A DNA stretch of 64,000 bases from Kingdonia uniflora. Taxonomy: Eukaryota; Streptophyta; Magnoliopsida; Ranunculales; Circaeasteraceae. Location of the stretch: assembly GCA_014058105.1 (NCBI GenBank), contig JACGCM010002435.1:1736001-1800000 (forward strand), in the 5' to 3' direction. The position numbers were made by a program, and so were the translations under genes. Under the pieces are notes generated by a model. It was given only the letters and a program-made list of their open reading frames with translations. It ran no database searches and had not been told where the DNA came from. How positions within the stretch are numbered: position 1 is the stretch's first letter; each line of letters opens with the position of its first letter. This document shows, piece after piece, positions 9,308 to 20,601 of the stretch.

Positions 9308-12300
9308 ATGGTTAATAAAGATAAATTAAAGATCGCAAAGTTTAATGGGTCAAATTTTAGAGTGTGGAAGATGCAGATAGAGGATTGACAACCTTTATCA
9401 GAAGGATCTTAACTTACCACTGGGTGGAATTGAGAAAAAACTTACAGATCATGATACTATAAAATGGGTGTGCTTGGATTGAAAGGTGCTTAAAACTGTT
9501 AGGTTGACGTTATCATCTCAGATTCTACATATGATCTCCAAAGTTGCAACAGCGAAGGAATTGAAGGAGACGTTATCCTCTATGTACTCAAAAGTTCTTA
9601 GGGGTAAATAAAGAATACTTACTATGTCATTTGCTTACATAATATGAAGGAGAATGGTAGTGTGCAAGCTCACATTAATGAGTTCAATACTATTCATGAG
9701 CAGCTATAATCTGTGAAAACTGTTTTCACAGAAGAGGTGAGAGCTTGAGCTCTTTTGGGGCAAATGCCGAATAGCTGGGTGAGATTTATTTCTCCAATTA
9801 TAAAGGGGTCACATAATGGAAGAGGTCGCTCACAATCGAGAGGAAGGTCCAGGCTATCGGGGGCGTGTTAGAACTGTTGAAAAAATGGTCACTTTAAACG
9901 TGATTATAATTTTCCAAATAAAAAAAAATTGACAGGGAGAAAGATACGATGAATCTCACTAAAGAGGTTTGTTATTTTGAGACTTAGCATCTTTTGTGTG
10001 ACGATGTAAATGATTCATGGATAATTGATTCAGGTGCCTCATTCTATGCTACTACAAACATAGGTTTCCTAGCCAATATTATTAAAGGCAACTTCGGTAC
10101 GGTCTTCCTTACAGACAAGAATGCGCCCAATATTACTGGAAAGGGAAACACTAAGTTGAAGTTGCCTTCGGGGATGATGCTAATTTTAAAGAATGGGCAA
10201 CTTATACCCAAATTGGGGCATATCCTTATCTTGGTTAGTTAATTGGCAAATTATGGTGGATATATATATATATACATTTGGTGATAATTTTAGGAAGGTC
10301 ACAAAGAAAGCTATGCTAGCAGTTTGGAACTTATGTCATTTTCATTTATGGCCTTACTCATAAATTGTGGGTCCACTTAGTAAATAAAAAATCAGATGTG
10401 TTTGACAGGTTCAAAAAGTGGAAGGCTCTAGTTGAAACTAAAACTGGCTTGAAACTGAAGTGTCTTAGGCCAAATAACAGTGGTGAGTATTATAGTGGGG
10501 AGTTTGAAGATTATTGCGCATCAAATGGGATTAAGAGATTGAGGATTATTCACGGAATACTATAGCAAAATGGTGGCACATAACGTATGGACCGAACCTT
10601 AAATACGAGAGAGAGGTGTATGAGACTCAACGCAGGAATGTCAAAATGTTTTTGGGAAGATGCGGCTAGTATGCGGCATATTTAATTAATAGAGGGCCTT
10701 ATATGGCTTTGGACTTTGGATTGCCTAAAGAAGCATGGACTGATAAAGAGGTTAACCTTTTAGACTTGCATATTTTCGATTGTACCTCATATATACTTAA
10801 TACTTCTGATACAAGGACCAAGTTGAATGCAAAGTCAACGAAGTATATATTCATTGGATATGGTGGTGATGAGTTTGGGTACCAATTTTGGGATGCAAAA
10901 AATCGAAAGGTCATCTGGAGCAGAAATGTTACATTCAATAAGGATTTTTTATATAAAGACCACAAAGTACCTGTGGAAAGGAATCGAGGTGAAGCAGCGG
11001 AAGGTGTTGATATTAAATTTAAACCCTCTCGAGAGGTTGAATAAGAAGTCATGATTGAGTCTGATACACTAGATTAATATGAAGAATCAAAAAGTCATAT
11101 GGAGTAAAAATGTTACATTCAATGAGGATTTTTATATAAAGACCTCAAAGTACCTGTGGAAGGGAATCGAGGTGAAGCAGCGGAATGTCTTAATATTAAA
11201 TTTAAACCCACTCAAGAGGTTAAATAAGAAGTTGTGATTGAGTCTGATACACTGGATTAATACGAGGAACCTAATGGTCTAGACATTCCGATAGCACTTC
11301 AAAAACAGTCGAGAAACATGAGACCTCTGACAAGGACATTAACTTTATACATCATTTGTTACTTGGGGATAGTGGTAAATCGAAAAGTTACAATGACGCT
11401 TTAGATAGGAAAGCCAAGAAAAAGTGAGATTTTACTATGGATGATGAGATTCAGTCATTATTAGTAAATTGTACTTGGGACTTAGTTCGATTGCCAAAAG
11501 GGAGGGGAACATTGTGCAACATGTGGGTATTCTGATTAAAGTAGGAGTTTGATGGTTTGAAGAGATTCAAGGCTAGACTTATGGTGAAGAGCTTTTAGTA
11601 GAAAAAATACGTTGATTTTGGCGATATTTTTGACCTTTTATGAAGATGTCTATTATTTGTGCTGTGATGAATATAGTTGTAGTGGAATATTTTCATCTTG
11701 TGGAGCTTGATATCAAGATAGTATTTCTTCATGGTGATCTTGATAAAAAAATTATATAAAGCGACCAGAGGGGTACGCAGTTCATGGGAAGAAAAATCAA
11801 GTGTGCAGGCTCGAAAGGAGTTTATGCAGCTTGAAACAAATGCCAAGGGAGTGGTATTTAGAGTTCAATCAGCTCATATCTTGAAATGGCTTTTCGAATG
11901 CAATGCGGATCGCTATTATTTGATCAAAAATACAGGAAACTTGTGCAGTATTCAGCTGCTGTATGTAGATGATATGTTAAAAGCAAGTACCGACATGTAA
12001 GAGATTGTCAAGTTCAAGGAATAGTTGTCTTTGGAATTTTTTATGAAGGATTTTAGTGCTACAAAATAAGTTATTGGTATGCGTCTTACACGAGATAAAA
12101 AGTGGCGAGAACGGAAGTTCTCTCAAGCCGAGTGTAAAATACTTAAGTAATTTAATTAGGATGGCTCTAATGTTATTAATAATCTATTGGGAGGTCACTT
12201 TAAATTGTCAAAGCAATGTGGTCTAAAGACGCAGAAGGATCATAATGAAATACAAAAGGTTGCTTATTATATAGTGGTTGGCAGCCATATGTATGCTATG

Positions 12301-12925
12301 ATTTGTATGAAACCGGATATTTCCAAAATAGTGGGAGTTGTTAGTAGGTATATGAGTCATCCAGGCAAGGAGTATTGGAGAGCTATGAAATATATACATA
12401 GGTATCTAAAGGGGACTCAGGATATGGCATTATGTTATGGGGAAGATATGATTATAGGGCTTCGTTAAGTCTGAAATGGTGGGTGACAATGATAGGCGAA
12501 AGAGCACTAGTGGCTTTGAATTTACATTAGGAAGTGGTGCGGTTACTTGGGTTTCTAGGCTATGGAAAATAGTAGCTTTGTCTATGACGAATACGGAATA
12601 TGTTGCGGTACAAAAGCTTACAAGGATATGGTTTTGCTTATAGGGCTAATGAATGAGCTTGGTAAGGAACAGCATCTTCCTATGTTGTATAACGATAGTC
12701 AAAGTGTAATACACATAATGAAGAATACAGCTTTTCACTCTAGGACCAAGCATATCAATATTCGGTATCCTCATATTCGCTCGCTCCTCGAAGACGGTGT
12801 GTTGAAGCGTGAGAAGATTCATACTAACGTGAATTCGACCGATATGTTTACAAAGGTGGTGACATTCCAAAAGTTGACTGCATGTTCAACTTTTGTGGGA
12901 CTTCATGATTTTAGGTCCAGGTAGC
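9308..12925 (+). pseudogene. Ty1/copia gag-pol, first tandem copy, heavily decayed
   Basis: Gag begins at the ATG at 9308 (MVNKDKLKIAKFNGSNFRVW, the UBN2-type copia gag start). A knuckle remnant lies near 9870-9920. The protease region is IIDSGASFYATTNI (10022-10060). The integrase zinc-binding and first-Asp regions are deleted; integrase resumes at about 10365 (FDRFKKWKALVETKTGLKL, NNSGEYYSGEFEDYC) and continues to the IN-RT linker. Reverse transcriptase pieces run 11450-12050, including LYVDDMLKAST (the YVDD active site) at about 11957-11990. RNase H runs 12180-12925 (MCMKPDISKIVG-like, GTQDMALCYG, then LYNDSQSVIHIMKN and KHINIRYPHIRSLLEDG). Stops and frameshifts are present in every domain. 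The order gag-PR-IN-RT-RH identifies copia and not gypsy. Confidence 0.88.
10901..11268 (+). repeat. 184-bp tandem duplication in the IN-RT linker of copia copy 1
   Basis: The block starting AATCGAAAGGTCATCTGGAG at 10901 recurs at 11085 with small changes, through a second GTCTGATACACT near 11250. The second tandem copia (about 16800-16985) has one copy, so the event postdates their separation. Confidence 0.85.
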
Positions 12926-12972
12926 ACGAGCAACTCATTATATGATCTGACGATGGGTTATAGAAAATTCGA

Positions 12973-12987
12973 TTAAAAATGGGAGAT
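12973..12987 (+). other. polypurine tract before the central copia LTR
   Basis: TTAAAAATGGGAGAT sits directly before the LTR start TGTTGAGGG. The same AAGTGGGAGAT tract precedes the LTRs at 18725 and 62535, which fixes the LTR starts. Confidence 0.75.
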
Positions 12988-14084
12988 TGTTGAGGGATGA
13001 AATCAAATTTTGTATTCGTAGATGTTCCTTGATGTTCATCCTAGGATAAACGAGGGTCGAAGCCGAAGGTAGAAGTCTTCACAAAAGATTTTTTGAATAT
13101 CTTGTTTGAACAGAGATATCTTTGTTTCGAACAAAGAAGGCATAATAGTTGTCTGACTATTCTTGTTTGAACAGAGAAATATATGATCGAATGGAGGTCG
13201 ATGCGAAGCTTTTGTTATATTATTTTGAGGACCATTTGCTTGCCTCGTGATTTGAACTTCGAGCTCTTGTAGTAACATATTCCCCAGATTCGACAAGGAG
13301 AAGTTAGTACAACCATATCGAAGGTATGTGATCATTCAAGAAGATGTTAAGTGCACGCCTACAGATTTTGACCCTCTACAGTAACTGTCACACTTGGTCA
13401 AATAGAGCCGTTGCAAGAGATCCGAGAAGTTTGCCCACCACCCACTAATATCGGAGACCAATTATTTATAACTACCCGTATATATTATAAATATAGACAG
13501 AACCAATGTAAAGGGGCATCCAAAGCTCTATTATTTTTCACTATCTGCGTCTATTAAATCATTGAGTAATTGTAATAACTAGGATATATTGGATTATACC
13601 CTCAAAGCCCTCCTCGAAGTCGTAGTTTTTCTCAGGTTTTATTGAGTTTTAACGTAAAATCTATTATGTTCTAGCTTTGAATTGCAATCTCCTTACTGAA
13701 GTATTGGTGAAGTTTCCCTTCCAAAAAATATGCCATTAGAGCCCTAACTCTTTTAAAGTCATCCCAAGTATATAAGGGTTACTCATAGTGTTTCTATCAT
13801 GTCTAGTGTAAGTTTAATTCTAGAAAAGGAAAGCTAAGATTTGTGTGACTCCATTGAAGCTTGAGAAAGCTTGTGAGAGAGAGAGAGATTAATTATAACC
13901 TTTGATTGATAAATAGATTATTCATGCGGGGAGTAATTTTTTATCCGAAAGGGTTATCTACTTTCAACCTCCGGTTAAATTTACTTATTTGATTTACTTT
14001 ATTATATTCACTCGAGTTTTTCATTGGCAATTCCACGTATCGTTCTTGTCATAAAATTTGGGATTAGCTACCTCGTTCTCAACA
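12988..14084 (+). repeat. shared central copia LTR, interrupted by a gypsy solo LTR
   Basis: Starts TGTTGAGGGATGAAATC and ends TTCTCAACA; the degenerate primer site ACTTGTATTAGATCAC follows. Removing the inserted 13268-13740 and one 5-bp duplication leaves 619 bp, matching its sister LTRs (636 and 613 bp). It served as 3' LTR for copy 1 and 5' LTR for copy 2. U3 contains TTTCGAACAAAG and GTTTGAACAGAG motifs. Confidence 0.87.
13268..13740 (+). repeat. gypsy solo LTR with 5-bp target duplication
   Basis: Begins TGTAGTAACATATTCCCCAG and ends AAATATGCCATTAGA. Both ends and the block CCCTCCTCGAAGTCGTAGTT match the LTR at 1579-2211 (read on the opposite strand). It is flanked by GCTCT (13263-13267) and GCCCT (13741-13745), one mismatch, inside a copia LTR whose intact relatives read CGAGCCCTAA. 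No internal gypsy sequence is present, so it arose by LTR-LTR recombination. Confidence 0.88.
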
Positions 14085-15164
14085 ACTTGTATTAGATCAC
14101 TTAGTTTAGGGATTGTGTGGTTAAGAACGATGGCCAATGATGAGAAATTAAAGATCATAAAGTTTAATGGGTAAAAATTTAAAATCTAGAAGATGCAGAT
14201 AGGGAACTAACTTTATCAAAAAGATCTTGACTAACCACTGGGTGGAATTGAGAGAAAGCCTATAGATCATGATGCTACAAAGTGGGTGTACTTGGATAGG
14301 AAGACGCTTGAAACCGTTAGGTTGGCGCTATCATCTCAGATTCTATATTGGATCTCCAAAGTTGCAGCAACGAAGGCATTGAAGGAGACGTTATCCCCAA
14401 TGTACTCGGAACTGCTTAGGGGGAAATAAGGAACACTTACTACGTCGTTTGTCTACTTTAAAGATTAAGGAGAATAGTAGTATGTAAGCTCACATTAGTA
14501 AGTTCAATACTTTTTTGTGCAGTTATAATCTGTAAAAATCACTTTTGCCTAGGAGGTTAGAGTGTGGGCTATTTTAGGATAAATGCCAGAGAGCTAGGTG
14601 GGATTTATTACTCCTATTAGCTATTTGTCGGAGAAGGAAATAATTAAGTTTGATATTATATAAAGTCTCGATGATTATGTGTAAAGAGAATAGGCGTAAA
14701 ACTCTAGAACCCTATTCGAGTTCAAGTGTCAGTGCGTTGAACATCGAGGAGAGAGGGAAATAATTTATTAATGGGCCAAAGAATGGAAGAAGTCACTCGT
14801 AATTGAGGGGATGGTCCAAGCTACTGGGAGCGTGTTGGAACTAATGAATGAAGGGTCACTTCAAACGTGATTGTAATTTTCTAAACAACTGATGTTAACG
14901 AGTCATGGATAATAGATTCGGGTGCCTCATTCTATGCTACTACAGACATAAGTTTACTAACCAGTATTGTTAAAGGCGACTTCGGTACAGTCTTCCTTGC
15001 ATATAGGAGTGCGCGCAATATTACTGGAAAAGGAAACACTAAGTTGAAGTTACCTTCGGGGGTAATGTTAATTTTAAAGAATGTGCGACATATACCCAAA
15101 TTGGGGCGTAACCTTATCTCGGCTAGCCAATTGGCAGGTGATGGTGGATATATAAGTACATTTA

Positions 15165-15792
15165 TGTTAAAAATTGAGGTAGCTACTCTCTCTTCTTTGC
15201 CAAGAACGATACGCGGAATTTGCCGAATCAAAAAATATATAAAACAAAGAACAATAAAGAAGACAAGTATTTTCCCGGAGGAGGGAAGTGGAAAACCCTT
15301 ACGGATGAAAAACTACTCCCTACGAATAATCTATTATGATCAAACAGGTTGCACACGATCTTCTTCAAGCTTCTAAAGCTTTGTAATGGAGTCTCTCAAA
15401 TCCTAGCTCTTTAAAATTAAACTCACAAAAAGATTGGCTAACAAATAACCTAAGTCCCCCTTATATACTTAGGGGACTAATTACAAACATAATGGATCTT
15501 GAGGCAAACTCAACGTCTCAGAAGAACTTTTACAACCATCTAACACACATCTCGTTCGAACGACACTAAGCTCGTTCAAACAACTTTGACGATTCAAGGT
15601 TTCTAGCCCTAGAATACACACATCTTGTTCAAACGAAATACAGTCTCGTTTGAACGACTTTTTTGGTTAAATTTTCAAACGCAGAAAACTACTAAATTAT
15701 TCAAATGACATTTATCCTCGTTGGAACGAGCTCGTTCGAACAACATCAATTTTCATTCGAACGACTTCGACAATTCGAGTTCACCCTTAACA
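15165..15792 (-). repeat. solo LTR (gypsy, same group as the LTR at 62998-63523) inside copia copy 2
   Basis: Ends are TGTTAA...TTAACA. The host sequence CATTTGGTGATAAT known from copia copy 1 is split into ...CATTT (15159-15163) and CCTTTGGTGAT (15794), consistent with a 5-bp duplication with one change. The block AATAACCTAAGTCCCCCTTA resembles AATAACCTAAGTTCCCTTTA at about 63160, and both LTRs carry arrays of CTCGTTCGAACGAC. By analogy with the 63 kb element, whose integrase is on the minus strand, it is minus-oriented. Confidence 0.72.
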
Positions 15793-15884
15793 CCTTTGGT
15801 GATAATTTGATGAAGATCACAAAGGCAGTTATGGTAGTAGCTCAGGGATTGATATAAGTACATGGTGCAAGCGGCTTGTGTAAC

Positions 15885-16000
15885 CACTCTGGGGATTGAT
15901 AATTTCATGAAGATCTATAATTTATGTAAGCACTCTGGGGATTGATAATTTCATGAAGATCTACAATTTATGTAACCACTCTGGAGATTGATACAAGTAC
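15885..16000 (+). repeat. 46-bp tandem repeat, about 2.5 copies
   Basis: CACTCTGGGGATTGATAATT starts at 15885 and 15931, and a partial, changed copy starts at 15977. The repeat lies in the spacer between protease and integrase of copia copy 2 and is not seen in copy 1. Confidence 0.85.
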
Positions 16001-18724
16001 ATGGCATAAATAACTCGATCACATAAGTAAGAAAAGAATGAAGATGATGGTTATAAAAAGAAGGTTAGAGGGTCTTGACGAGGTTATTCTTAATTTTTGT
16101 GAAGAATGTGTTCTCACAAACCAGAAGAATGTTAGTTTTTCTAAAACTAGAAGGTCAAGGAAATTCAAAAAACTAGATATTGTTCATACAAATGTATGGG
16201 GGTCACCTAAGACGTCTTCTCTTGGTGGTTATCATTATTATGTTACTTTTATCAATGATGCTACTCGTAAACTGCAGGCCTACTTTATGAAGAACAAATT
16301 AGATGCGTTTGATAGGTTCAAGAATTGGAAGGCTCTAATTAAAATAAAACTGGCTTAAAATTAAAGTGTCTTAGATCAGATACTAGGGGCAAGTACTATA
16401 GTAAAAAGTTTGAAGACTATTACGCATCAAATGGGATTGAGTAATAGAAGACTATTCCTAGAACACCACATCAAAATGGTACTGTGAAATGCAAGAACTG
16501 AACCTTAAACGAAAGAACGAGAAGTATGACACTTAATCCAGGATTACCAAAATATTTTTGGGCTGATTAGATTAGTATGGCAGCGTACTTGATAAACAGA
16601 GGCCCTTCGATGACTTTAGACTTCGGATTACATGAAGAAGCATAGACCAGTAAAGAGGTAAACCTTTCACACTTGCGTATTTTTTGTTGTATCTCATATG
16701 TGCTTAATACTTCATATACAAGGACCAAGTTAGATACAAAGTCAATGAAGTGCATATGAATTAGATATGGTGGTGACGAGTTTGGGTACCGATTTTAGGA
16801 TACGAGGAATTGAAAGGTCATTCAGAGCAGATTTGCTATATTTAATGCGGAAGTTTTATATAAAGACTTCAAAGTACCGGTGGAAATGAATCAAAGTGAA
16901 GCAGCAAAAAATGTTAACTTTAAATTTAAACCCTCTCGGGAAGTTGAAGAAGAATTTGTGATCAAGTCCGATGCACCAGATCGAAACGATGAACCTAATG
17001 ATCTAGATATTCTAATAACACTTTGAAATGAACTGAGAAACATCAAAACTTAGGCAAGGTACGTTTACTCCCTACATCACTTGTTACTTATGGATGGTGG
17101 TGAACCAGAAAGTTACAAGGAAGCTTTAGATGTAGAATCCCAGAGCAAGTGAGAGCTTGCTATGGATGATAAGATGTTATGATTGTTTGTAAATTGAACT
17201 TGGGACTTAGTTCGGTTACCGAAAGGGAACATAGCATTACACAATAAGTAGATATACAGACTAAAGCAGGAATCTGATGGCTCAAAGATATTTAAGGCTA
17301 GACTTGTGGTGAAGGGCTTCCAGCAAAAAGAAGGCACTGATTTTAGTGTGATCTTTGCTCCTATTGTAAAGATGAATGTTATTCGAGTTGTGATGAACAT
17401 AGTTGCAGTTGAAGATTTGCATATTGAGCAGCTTGATGTGAAGACAACATTTCTTCATGACAATCTTGATGAAAAAATCTATATGAAGTAGCCATAACGG
17501 TATGCAGTTAAAGGGAAAAAAATATCTATTATATAGGCTCATGAAGAGCTTATATGGTTTGAAACAAGCGCCAAGGTAGTGGTATTTGAAGTTCGATCAA
17601 TTCATATCTAGAAATAGTTTTTTAAAATACAATGCAGATCATGGTTGTTTTATCAAGAATATAGGAAACTCATATATCATTCTACTTATGTATGTAGATG
17701 ATATGTTGGTAGCAAGTACCAACATGGGAGAGATTATCAAGTTTTAGGAACAATTTTCCCAGGAGTATTATATGAAGGACTTGGGTACCATAAAATAAGT
17801 TCTTGGCATGCGTATTACACGAGATCGAGAGCGGCGAATAATGAAGTTATGTCAAGTTGAGTACATCGACAAAGTACTTAAGCAGTTTAATATGGATACT
17901 TCTAAGGTCGTTAGTATACTATTGGGATGTCATTTTAAATTATTAAAGAAGTGTTGTCCGATGACCCAAAAGGATCGCGATGAGATGCAGAAGATTCCTT
18001 ACTCATCAACGGCTTGTAGCCTTATGTACACTATGATTTATACGAGACCAGATATTACCCAAGTAGTAGGAGTTGTTAATAGGTATATAAGTAATCATGA
18101 CAGAGAACATTAATTGGAAAGTTGTGAAATGGATACATAGGTATCTAAAAGAGATTCGGGATATGGCATTATGTTATGGCGGTTCACAGATATGCTAAAA
18201 GGGTTTTGTAGATTCTGATATGGAGGGTAACATTGATAGGCGGAAGAGCACTAGTGGCTTCATATTTACATTTGGAAGCGGTGCAGTTACTTGGGCTTCA
18301 AGACTATAGAAAATAGTAGCTTTGTCTACGACAAAGATGGAATATGTTGCGGCTTGCAAGGATATGGTTTGGCTTAAATGGTTTATGAAAAAGCTTGGAA
18401 AGGAACAACATCTTCTTAAGATGTATAGTAATAGTCAAAGTGTGATACACTTAACGAAGAATACAGTTTTTCACTCTTGGACTAAGCATATTGATATTCG
18501 ATATCATCAAATTCGCTTGCTCCTCGAGGGCGGTGTGTTGAAGCTTGAGAAGATTCATATTGATGTGAATTCGACCGATATGTTTACAAAGGTGGTGGCA
18601 TTCCAGAATTGGATGATTTGTACAACTTCTGTGGGTCTCCATAGTTGAAGGTTCGGGTAGCGCGAGCAATTCGTTATTGATATCTGTAGATGGGTTATGG
18701 TAAATTCAATTTCAAGTGGGAGAT

Positions 18725-19337
18725 TGTGAAGTAATAAATTCGAATAGGTTTCGTAGAAGTTTCATTATGTTCGTGGGAGGAACGAAGGTTAAAGACAAAG
18801 ATAGAAGATCATTCTAATAATATTTTGGTATTTTACTCAAACAGGAGAGGCAAGACCTTTCTGTTCGAATAGAGATTGACTATGTTTGAACAGATGTCTC
18901 AGAATAGGTTTTGTTCGATGAAAACATTTCTCTGTTCGAACAGACTTTGTATTACAGTTTTTTTAGTAAAGTTGTGATCGTTTGCATGCCTCATGATTCG
19001 TACTTCGAGCCCTAAATTTTGAAAAGTCCTCCCAAGTATATAAAAAATATTTAGAGTATGTTTTAGGTATGCTAATGTAAGTTTAATCCTAGATAGAAAG
19101 CTAGGTTTTGAGAGATTTCATTAAAGCTTTGATGAAGCTTGAGAGATTGTAACCTATTTGATTGATTAATGGATTGCTCGCGGGGAGTGGTTTTTCATCC
19201 GAGAGGGTTTTCTACTTCCCTCCACTGGGTAAATCTTGTACGATTTAGTTTTTCGTTTTGCTTTGATTTTCTCTATTGGCAAATCCTGCCTATCGTTCTT
19301 GGCGTAGGATTGCGATTAGCTACCTCGATTCCCAACA
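18725..19337 (+). repeat. copia LTR, third of three (613 bp)
   Basis: Follows the tract TTCAAGTGGGAGAT, begins TGTGAAGTAATAAATTCG and ends GATTCCCAACA. It contains CTGTTCGAATAGAG, TTCTCTGTTCGAACAGAC and a TATA box AAGTATATAAAA. It aligns along its length with the LTRs at 8627 and 12988. Confidence 0.85.
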
Positions 19338-19626
19338 TACTAACCATAATATTTTAAAGAAAAGCGGAATCAATTAAACTTTCTAAAGATCATAGTATTT
19401 GAGCAGTGATATGTCTCATGCTTAATGGTAGTGGGGATTCGAGAAGTAAATAAACATATGAAGTGTAGAACTGGAAAATGGAAAATATATTTTCACAAGA
19501 GAAATGCGACAGCTCTACAAGCCACGTGGACCAATAAGATTTTGCACTCACAAGAACCGCCTTCTATGAGTTGGTCAACAAATTCGTACTCCCAATAGAT
19601 AAGCAAAAATAATTCAAACATAGCCA
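19338..19626. other. short non-coding gap between the copia array and MULE2
   Basis: No coding pattern, repeat or RNA structure recognised. It ends at the MULE2 target duplication (19627-19635). Confidence 0.5.
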
Positions 19627-19635
19627 AAATCAGAT

Positions 19636-19682
19636 CGGAAATTATGAGAATAAATAATACTTTTTGCCATCTTTACAAAATC
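19636..19682 (+). repeat. MULE2 left terminal inverted repeat
   Basis: Begins CGGAAATTATGAGAATAAAT and continues TAATACTTTTTGCC to TTTACAAAATC. It pairs with 31053-31099 on the opposite strand. Weaker similarity (TTCTAAAATYGATA) continues further inward. Confidence 0.85.
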
Positions 19683-20601
19683 GATACTTTGGCAAGCCTC
19701 TTCTAAAATTGATACTAAAATTAGCAAATCGATAATGGTCCTACCTACTACCCCCTAACTGCCACCCTATTCTCTAACATTAAATGTTGATGAGTAGTCT
19801 AATCTACTGCAGTAATAAAACTACCAACTCACAAAGATTACTCAACAAATGACAAAGCTATACCAAAACAATTACAAAGATTTCCAAAAGAATAACAAAG
19901 TTCAGGCAAAGAAAATGATATATAATACAGAAAAAATTTGAAACTATTCTACTGGAGTTGTTGAGTAGTCTAATATGCTACAGTAATAAGAACATTAATA
20001 AAAGGGAAGATTCCCCCCTAATTACACTATTAACCTTTAAAAACAAAGCTTCTTCTTAATCTTCTTTTTCTTCTACAAGACTACAACAAAGCTTTTGCAA
20101 AAATCAAAGCAGATTCTCCTTGATGTACTGTTTATCTCCTTCATGTGCCAAGCTTCCAAATATCGTTCTGCATTCGCTAAAGTCCACACACAGAGGTCAA
20201 TAGGGAGGAAAAGATTGTTGCTATCATAGGTTATTCTCGCTGCCAAAGACCATTGTTATCCTTCTCTTCGACCGTTAAAGTAACCATTGTAGTAAATATC
20301 ATCTCTAACTCTATATCCATCATCTCTCACTGTGTATCCGCATCATGATTTAAAGCTTTTTTTCTTAAGAAAAATGTTATGCAAGATGATACAATTTGTA
20401 CATAATAATTTTTCTTTGGCTTTTTAATCATTTGTCTTATGCTACTTTATCATTTGTCATTTTTCTTGTGTCATTTTTAGTATTTATTATCTACTACTAT
20501 ATCACCGGAATTGTTCATTGATATCATTTATTTCGGGATTCCTATCATTTGTTTAAGGGATTGCTGAAGTTAAGTTTTATATCATTTTTCTCATTTATGT
20601 T

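Larger units (their letters stand above)
14130..18648 (+). pseudogene. Ty1/copia gag-pol, second tandem copy, decayed and interrupted
   Basis: Gag starts at 14130 (MANDEKLKIIKFNG) and continues through LETVRLALSSQILYWISKVA. Protease IIDSGASFYATTDI lies at about 14910-14950, followed by a clean stretch LPSGVMLILKNVRHIPKLG. An LTR insertion (15165-15792) breaks the element after the protease. GAG-pre-integrase and integrase follow from about 16020 (FCEECVLTNQKNVSFSK, LDIVHTNVWGSPKTSSLGGY, a copy of the first-Asp region missing from copy 1). Reverse transcriptase runs from about 17290 (ARLVVKGFQQKEGTDFSVIF, LDVKTTFLHDNLDEKIYMK, a broken YVDD near 17690), and RNase H from about 17990 (LMYTMIYTRPDITQVVG, SSTTKMEYVAACKDMVWLK, HIDIRYHQIRLLLEGG). 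Copy 2 keeps integrase parts lost in copy 1 and is clearly the same family. Confidence 0.88.
8627..19337 (+). mobile_element. two Ty1/copia elements in tandem sharing the central LTR
   Basis: Structure is LTR (8627-9262), internal region 1, LTR (12988-14084, interrupted), internal region 2, LTR (18725-19337). All three LTRs align over their length (shared landmarks: CTCCCAAGTATATAA, TTTAATTCTAG, CATTGAAGCTTGAGA, TATCGTTCTTG). LTR-internal-LTR-internal-LTR arrays normally arise by unequal recombination between copies. The bases flanking the outer LTRs, GTCCA before 8627 and TACTA after 19337, do not match, as expected for such an origin. A third relative of the same family lies at 61690-62995. 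Confidence 0.8.

Noticed and set aside
10258..10280. TATATATATATA run as a promoter
   Set aside because: It lies inside the copia protease region (GGATATATA...) and is absent from the intact relative, so it is a small microsatellite expansion.
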